Assembly (NCBI RefSeq): GCF_014851395.1
Contig: NW_024044681.1
Coordinates: 19,511,492-19,575,491 of the forward strand
Origin: Micropterus salmoides
Lineage: Eukaryota > Chordata > Actinopteri > Centrarchiformes > Centrarchidae
DNA length: 64,000 bases
Direction: 5' to 3'
The notes beneath the pieces are model-generated. The model ran no database searches. It was not told the origin of the DNA and worked only from the letters and a program-made list of their open reading frames with translations. Shown here piece by piece: positions 60,301 through 64,000 of this stretch. The translations under genes and the position numbers were made by a program. The first letter of the stretch is position 1; the number at the start of each line of letters is the position of its first letter.

Positions 60301-63300
60301 AACAAGCAATGAGTACATCCTTCCTTCAATACCTGCTGACTAATGGCTAAATTTTTACATCTACACTTTACCAATAATGACCTTTAAAGTTAACCTCAAT
60401 ATATTTAACCACCTTTCATTTGCAGTGGTATAAAACAGAGAAAAGCAACAAATCCTCACAGAAGATAAAACTTGTGAATGGAAATGCTTTCACTTCCTCG
60501 GATGATTTTCCTTTGAGAGAAGTTTGAGAGGAGGACTGGCTGTCATCAGAAGCACCAGATGTCAGACGGAGCAGGACTATAATTGAGATTTATCTCAGAT
60601 CTTTTCTCTAACTGAAGAATGCATTGACAGCGTACACGACAACCAACTGGCTGACAGGTAGTTAGCCTAACAAAAGCTATAAAAAGCACAACATTGTGAG
60701 GAACGACTAACCTTGTCTCTTATAGATGGGGGGTTTCCTGTAGATGTTACTTTCCTCAGAAGCTGAGAACAGAAACAACAAGATTATAAGTGTGGAAAGC
60801 AAAGGGGAGAGAAGAGAAGAGAAGAGAAGAGATCTGGATTTCCTCATTCATCCCATCCCACCAAATTAGTTGTATGCATTTACAGTCTCCTTAACCATAA
60901 AGCTGACAGCGCAGGTAATAAACTGCTATGGCAGAGACAGTGTCGTGCATCCAGACAACCTGAATGACGTGCAGAGAGGCTGATTAATACAAATTCACAG
61001 GCTTATTACAGGAAAGAGCAGCAGATGGCACAGGAATAAAGAAGAGAGAGGAGAGCAGTTGAAAGGTGTAGAGAGGGCTGGATGGAGAGGCAAAGGAAAA
61101 GATAAAGGGGAGAAGATTTAGGTGCATGTGGCACCTTGTAGCTCTCACTGGATGGAATATTCTGTACAAGCATTCAGCTTTGAATGCTGGAAAAGCACCA
61201 CAACAACATATTACAGTAAATTAAAATAGTTTGGATTATAACCTGCAATAAAACAGCAAATACTTCCAAATATTGCACAAAGCGTGCCACTAACCCTGCC
61301 AAAGTTAGAGAATTGGCTCCCAATGGGCCATGCATGCTAAATGTGTATGCACTCGTGATACCGTGAGGCACTTTGGATAAAAGCATCCACCAAATACATT
61401 TTGCTCAGTGTTCAGGGAGTGGTGTCGCAGGGCTGGCAAGGAATAACAACCTCAGAAAAGACGAGCGAGAGAGGGAGCAGCAGTGAGAAATGGACTGAAG
61501 GCAGGAGGAGGGAATGATGGAGGGAAACCAAATGCACAGCTTGCACTGAAAAGCAAAGGCTTTTTAAAATGAAGTGAACAAAGACAGAGTGAAGCATTGA
61601 CTGAGGAGAGAGGCATTAACTTGATAAAATGGAGGATTGACAGGATGTTTAAATAAAATGTAATGGTATTAGTTAGATAAAAGCACTTATATGTTATATA
61701 AGAGATCCAGATCAGTAGGACAAATTAGATGGAGATGCCCCACTTAAGTACACTGAAAAGAGAATAACTGTACATTTTTATGGATGTTAAGCCCTCCTTA
61801 AGATAAGTCAAAAGGTTAAAATGATGATGGGTGACAATAAACAAATTACAGCAAAATATGTGTTACTTTTCTTCTCTGCTTAGATGGTATTTGAAACTTG
61901 TTAGGCATCTAAAACCACTCACAATCACCCACAGCCCAAAGAGAGGTCTTCAATTTGTTTTTCTTTTGTCTGACAGTTCAAAGCCTAAAGATATTCCATT
62001 TACAATGATATAAAATGGAGAAACATTCACAAATGTGACGTTCACGTTGCTTGAAAAAAATCAATCAAAGTCAACTAATCAACTAATTGCTTCAACACTT
62101 ATAATAATTAGAAACAAAAATGACAACAATCAGGTTAAAAGCTCACTGGGAATGCAGCTAAAGGCGGATGTGGGGTCATGACATGGGGCAGGGTCTCTAA
62201 ATCACATTTTAGAAATTAGATAGAGCCTAGACTCTTAGCAGAGTTGGAAATGACAAATTACAAGGTTCAGTCTAGGTAAATATTTGGATTGTGGGTTTCG
62301 ATCTGACGTGGGGAGATTCAGGTTAGTAAACAGGTTGGTGGTCAGCATTACAGATGACGGCCTACCTGGCACATGGAAATGCTTGGGGGCTTGGTAGGTG
62401 GTGGTGGGTGTGGCACACCTGGGCTCTGGCTGACTGTAATAGGGTGAACTCCTGCCACTCTCACTGCCTGCAGTCAGCGCGGCCAGTCGCAGCGAGAGAA
62501 GCCAAAGCATGAGCAACAGAATGGCCCAAATCCCCAGAACAGAAAGACAGACAGACTGATAACCTGATGAATTACATGCATGTGAGCATGTATGTGTGTG
62601 TGTGTGTCAGGTCTGCTGCTAGGAATTCTGGGGCTCCAAACAGGACACGACACCTATGTTGCACCCACTCAAAGTGCTGGCACATCTTTCCAGTTAGGGA
62701 CCTCATATATTATTGTTCATATGTGTGTGTGGTACATGTGACTTTGCTTGAGTGGGCTCATTACCGGGGAGATAACAATGCAGTGGGGAGCCGCCGTGGC
62801 GACTGTGTGCAGGGGAGTCAGTGAAGGCAGAGCTGGAGGAACGCCTCGTTCTCAGCTCAACGCCATCCAGGAGATCCTGGAGGGAGAAAGAGAGAGAGAG
62901 TCTTAGAGTAATCTAGACTAGGTTCATTCGATTTTAATCACATCGAGAGCAGTTTGATATAATCATACACACACATTCTCAGGATATTGGGTCAGTGATT
63001 TCTTGATGTTTAAACCAGTTGTGAGGAAACACTGCGGACTGCAAACTATTTCTTTTAGGTGTCATAGCCCTTTAACTACAAAGCAGTCATACCAAGAGTT
63101 ATATGAGAAGATCGATACCACTCTTATATCTGTACGCTAAATGTGAAGCTGGAGCGACTGGTTAGCTTAGCTTAGCATAAAGACTGTAAACAGGGGGAAA
63201 TAACTAGCTCTGTCCTGGGAAAATAAAATCTACCGACCAGACACCTCAAAACATTATATCTCATTTGTTTAATCAGCACAAAATATAAAGGTGCCAAAAT

Positions 63301-63989
63301 GACAAGTTGTATTTTTATGGGGAGTTTATTGCTTCAAATGACCATCAGTTTTCCCTTCCAGGCAAACTATAATTAGAAATTAATTATTACAGCCTGCAGA
63401 GATAAGAAACTTGCTGCAGATAAGGGATGCATCAATCCAACTCTGTCTCTCCTGATACTGATTCCTCAACCTCAACTCTGGTTCTCTGGTCCAAAATTTT
63501 AAATTTGTATACTTTACTGTGCAGAACTTGCTTAAATAATTTATATTTAAGGTAACATGAGGCTAGGCGTTGCTGTTGTGGGAAAAAGTGAGCTGTTGGC
63601 ACACTGTGACTGAATGCATGCAACTAAAACAGAAATTATGACAGTGATGACGAAACTTTATTTAATGTGGATCTGTCATGTCTGGCCCATACCTGATCTG
63701 CATAGGTCACTACAGCATCACAGTCAACTTAACTGTTTGTATATCAGTAGAGTGATGGTAAATGTGTACTTGATTTCAAATCGATTATATATAAAGCAGA
63801 CGTTAATCATACATGTAGCATAGCCTACAGAGAATGTTTCCCACTTTAAAGTCGCTGTTGTTCCCAGCACCTTGCAAACAGTATCACATCACATAAGTGT
63901 AGCTACTACTTTGGAGTAAAATATACCTCAGAAGTAAAATTTTTGGGTGGAGTACTTACATGAGAGAATGGCGATAAAGAGCCGAATGA
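45232..63989 (-). CDS. ablim3: ablim3: actin-binding LIM protein 3, 3' part (13 coding exons, continues past 64000)
   Basis: C-terminal 328 residues of an ABLIM protein, an F-actin-binding adaptor that in mammals interacts with STARS and promotes SRF signalling. Exons (minus strand): 63960-63989, 62765-62876, 62366-62467, 60712-60762, 55769-55906, 55594-55658, 55114-55243, 51147-51176, 50051-50109, 49645-49711, 49502-49509, 45697-45777, 45232-45345. All junctions keep frame. Landmarks: SFGSLSPFSH, SESGRSSPYYSQ, TYQAPKHFHVP, SNIYRKPPIYKR, RRFSSGGEED, GIGRMILKEEMKAR and a complete villin headpiece. SESGRSSPYYSQ and the ending NELKKQVRLF favour ABLIM3 over ABLIM1/2. The N-terminal LIM domains are outside the window. 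The linker is more diverged from human than expected for such a conserved family, perhaps a teleost duplicate. Confidence 0.94.
45697..45777 (-). CDS. ablim3: ablim3 exon: villin headpiece N-terminal half
   Basis: 81 nt, phase 0; encodes IYPYEALIVSVRGQQRLPSD then VDRARLE. IYPYE-L-V-RG--RLP-DVDR-RLE is the standard headpiece start. Donor GTAAGT. Confidence 0.97.
45778..49501 (-). other. ablim3 intron before the headpiece exons
   Basis: 3.7 kb. Contains a repeat-like GC-richer patch at about 46230-46450, a diverged tandem duplication at 47239-47545, and an AT-rich remainder. No exon recognised. Confidence 0.55.
47239..47545. repeat. Diverged tandem duplication (two units of about 141 and 164 bp)
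   Basis: The block AACAGGTTACAGGTTTATTG...TGGTTGTGCTCTGT starts at 47239, again at 47380, and its first bases recur at 47544. Units share TTGTTGATCAT, GGTTTGAGAG, CAGTAGTT and ACATGGTTGTGCTCTGT with indels. Confidence 0.85.
49502..49509 (-). CDS. ablim3: ablim3 8-nt microexon
   Basis: AATACAAG between acceptor GTCTTCAG and donor GTAAGA. With the leftover G of the preceding exon it encodes Glu-Tyr-Lys, exactly the EYK that precedes IYPYE in ABLIM proteins, and restores phase 0. Confidence 0.9.
49645..49711 (-). CDS. ablim3: ablim3 exon (SSNAVNW)
   Basis: 67 nt; encodes PGSSGADYYQYDSSNAVNWQ then IR. Corresponds to PSADLFHYDSMNAVNWGMR of human ABLIM3. Confidence 0.94.
50051..50109 (-). CDS. 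ablim3: ablim3 exon (AKSASLPGYGRNGL)
   Basis: 59 nt; encodes DSYIAKSASLPGYGRNGLNR, matching DPLISKSASLPAYRRNGLHR. Donor GTAAGC. Confidence 0.95.
51147..51176 (-). CDS. ablim3: ablim3 small exon (SPRSVYSADS)
   Basis: 30 nt; encodes SPRSVYSADS, matching human SPRSHYLADS. Acceptor CTGTCCTAAG. The choice of this AG rather than the CAG five bases downstream is fixed by frame and homology. Confidence 0.9.
52325..52630. repeat. Percomorph interspersed repeat (GGATGGATTGCCATGAAATT type)
   Basis: Contains TTGGATGGATTGCCATGAAA and CATCAGCATGTTAGCATTGT, hallmark tracts of a very abundant percomorph repeat. Shares sequence with 3540-3770 and, in the opposite sense, with about 51395-51510. Confidence 0.7.
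53105..54712. mobile_element. hAT-like non-autonomous transposon with 8-bp target duplication
   Basis: 1608 bp bounded by inverted ends CAGGGTTGGGAGGATTAC (left) and, reverse-complemented, CAGGGTTGGGGAGTAACC (right). It is flanked by an identical 8-bp direct repeat GCTACCTG at 53097-53104 and 54713-54720. TIRs starting CAGGG and an 8-bp duplication are hAT-superfamily traits. No transposase frame; the interior looks composite. Confidence 0.88.
55114..55243 (-). CDS. ablim3: ablim3 exon (GIGRMILKEEMKAR)
   Basis: 130 nt; encodes GIGRMILKEEMKARSGCHDN then DQWGSRRSSRCSSKEALNIS and LNG. GIGR-ILKEEMKARS is near-invariant in ABLIM proteins. Donor GTAAGC. Confidence 0.97.
55594..55658 (-). CDS. ablim3: ablim3 exon (RRFSSGGEED)
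   Basis: 65 nt; encodes SRVRRFSSGGEEDGWNQNIN, matching PRARRFSSGGEEDDFDRSM. Acceptor TTTCTAG; a competing CAG seven bases downstream would break the frame. Confidence 0.93.
55769..55906 (-). CDS. ablim3: ablim3 exon (DISASLTANKSKTNEN)
   Basis: 138 nt; encodes DISASLTANKSKTNENLVHS and SLYHPESNYFPYTGSPK. Human has DLSTATKSKTSEDISQTSKY...SESEYWTYHGSPK, so ends are conserved and the middle diverged. Confidence 0.88.
57357..59340 (-). mobile_element. L2/Rex-like LINE remnant (reverse transcriptase region)
   Basis: Same strand as ablim3. In order: LRNARRSFSDIITKN linker (about 59100), RT start MSNYRPISNLPFLSKIIEKA (about 58650), PQGSILGPLLFNMY and the catalytic YADDTQIY (about 58190-58280), HLNKDKTEVIVFGAK, then C-terminal SRLDYCNSVFTGLPKKSIRQ and LHWLPV...YTWNKLPDNCRSA ending at about 57362. 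Frame shifts separate the blocks; endonuclease not seen. Inactive. Confidence 0.9.
59359..59395. repeat. Perfect 16-bp inverted repeat (hairpin), 5-base loop
   Basis: CTGCCCTCTCATGGGT (59359-59374), loop TCGAG, then its exact reverse complement ACCCATGAGAGGGCAG (59380-59395). It sits at the upstream edge of the LINE remnant. No T-run follows, so it is not a simple terminator. Confidence 0.9.
60712..60762 (-). CDS. ablim3: ablim3 exon (SNIYRKPPIYKR)
   Basis: 51 nt; encodes ASEESNIYRKPPIYKRQ, matching AGDSNIYRKPPIYKRHG. Donor GTTAGT; acceptor AGTTCTCAG-type fixed by frame (CTCAG|CTTCTG). Confidence 0.94.
62366..62467 (-). CDS. ablim3: ablim3 exon (SGRSSPYYSQ...QAPKHFHVP)
   Basis: 102 nt; encodes SESGRSSPYYSQPEPRCATP then TTTYQAPKHFHVP, matching PESGRSSPYHSQLDVRSSTPTSYQAPKHFHIP apart from one extra residue. 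Donor GTAGGC. Confidence 0.96.
62765..62876 (-). CDS. ablim3: ablim3 exon (DLLDGVELRTRRSSSS)
   Basis: 112 nt; encodes DLLDGVELRTRRSSSSAFTD then SPAHSRHGGSPLHCYLP. Human: DIYENLDLRQRRASSPGYIDSPTYSRQGMSP, so the RR-SS and DSP--SR landmarks align. Donor GTAATG. Confidence 0.9.
63085..63290. repeat. Foldback family, partial copy 3
   Basis: Contains ACCAAGAGTTATATGAGAAG, ATCGATACCACTCTTATATC and TTAGCTTAGCTTAGCATAAA, aligning to one arm of the element at 38416-38824. Confidence 0.75.
63960..63989 (-). CDS. ablim3: ablim3 small exon at window edge (SFGSLSPFSH)
   Basis: 30 nt, phase 0, encodes SFGSLSPFSH; human has SLGTLSPYSQ at this point. Donor GTAAGT; acceptor TTTTCATCCAG is the last sequence in the window. 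Upstream exons including the LIM domains lie beyond 64000. Confidence 0.88.
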
Positions 63990-64000
63990 CTGGATGAAAA

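Larger units (their letters stand above)
55907..60711 (-). other. ablim3 intron containing a LINE remnant
   Basis: 4.8 kb, of which 57357-59340 is a sense-oriented LINE remnant. A perfect 16-bp palindrome lies at 59359-59395. No additional exon recognised. Confidence 0.6.

Overview
This is vertebrate nuclear DNA, almost certainly from a teleost and probably a percomorph. The genes have short exons with GT-AG introns, the proteins match vertebrate families closely, and the introns carry interspersed repeats typical of percomorph fish: Tc1/mariner, hAT, L2/Rex-like LINEs, MITE-like foldback elements, and dense CA/TG, GA and TATG microsatellites. No bacterial, viral, CRISPR, tRNA or rRNA feature was recognised. 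Family comparisons are from recalled vertebrate proteins, not a database search.

Layout. (1) 1-22960, plus strand: fgf13, an intracellular fibroblast growth factor homologous factor that modulates voltage-gated sodium channels. Three alternative first exons (1V at 509, a 1U/1B-like candidate at 10831, 1A/1S at 14584) all end in phase 1 and splice to common exons 2-5 (15299-21714). The 3' UTR contains a 30-bp minisatellite. (2) 24846-41429, minus strand: afap1l1, complete, 19 coding exons encoding 768 residues with two PH domains and a C-terminal coiled coil. Its transcript converges on fgf13, and the nearest canonical poly(A) signals of the two genes lie only about 50 bp apart. (3) 41430-45231: the gap between afap1l1 and the next gene, with LINE, SINE-like, Penelope-like(?) and Tc1 remnants. 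(4) 45232-63989 and beyond the right edge, minus strand: the 3' part of ablim3, 13 coding exons encoding the last 328 residues, including an 8-nt microexon and the complete villin headpiece. The LIM-domain exons lie beyond position 64000. A 1.6-kb hAT-like element with a perfect 8-bp target duplication and a 2-kb LINE remnant sit in its introns.

Biology. The three genes do not form an operon and are independent eukaryotic units. Two encode actin-cytoskeleton adaptors (AFAP and ABLIM families), which are neighbours in several vertebrate paralogous regions. The third couples sodium channels to the cell cortex and, in mammals, to microtubules. The link of an FGF13 orthologue (human X) to AFAP1L1/ABLIM3 orthologues (human 5q) fits the known fusion of those ancestral blocks in teleosts. 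No wholly new biological system was found. The most interesting points are the compact alternative-promoter array of fgf13, its overlapping start/stop uORF, the near-touching convergent 3' ends, the ablim3 microexon, and several well-delimited transposon insertions.
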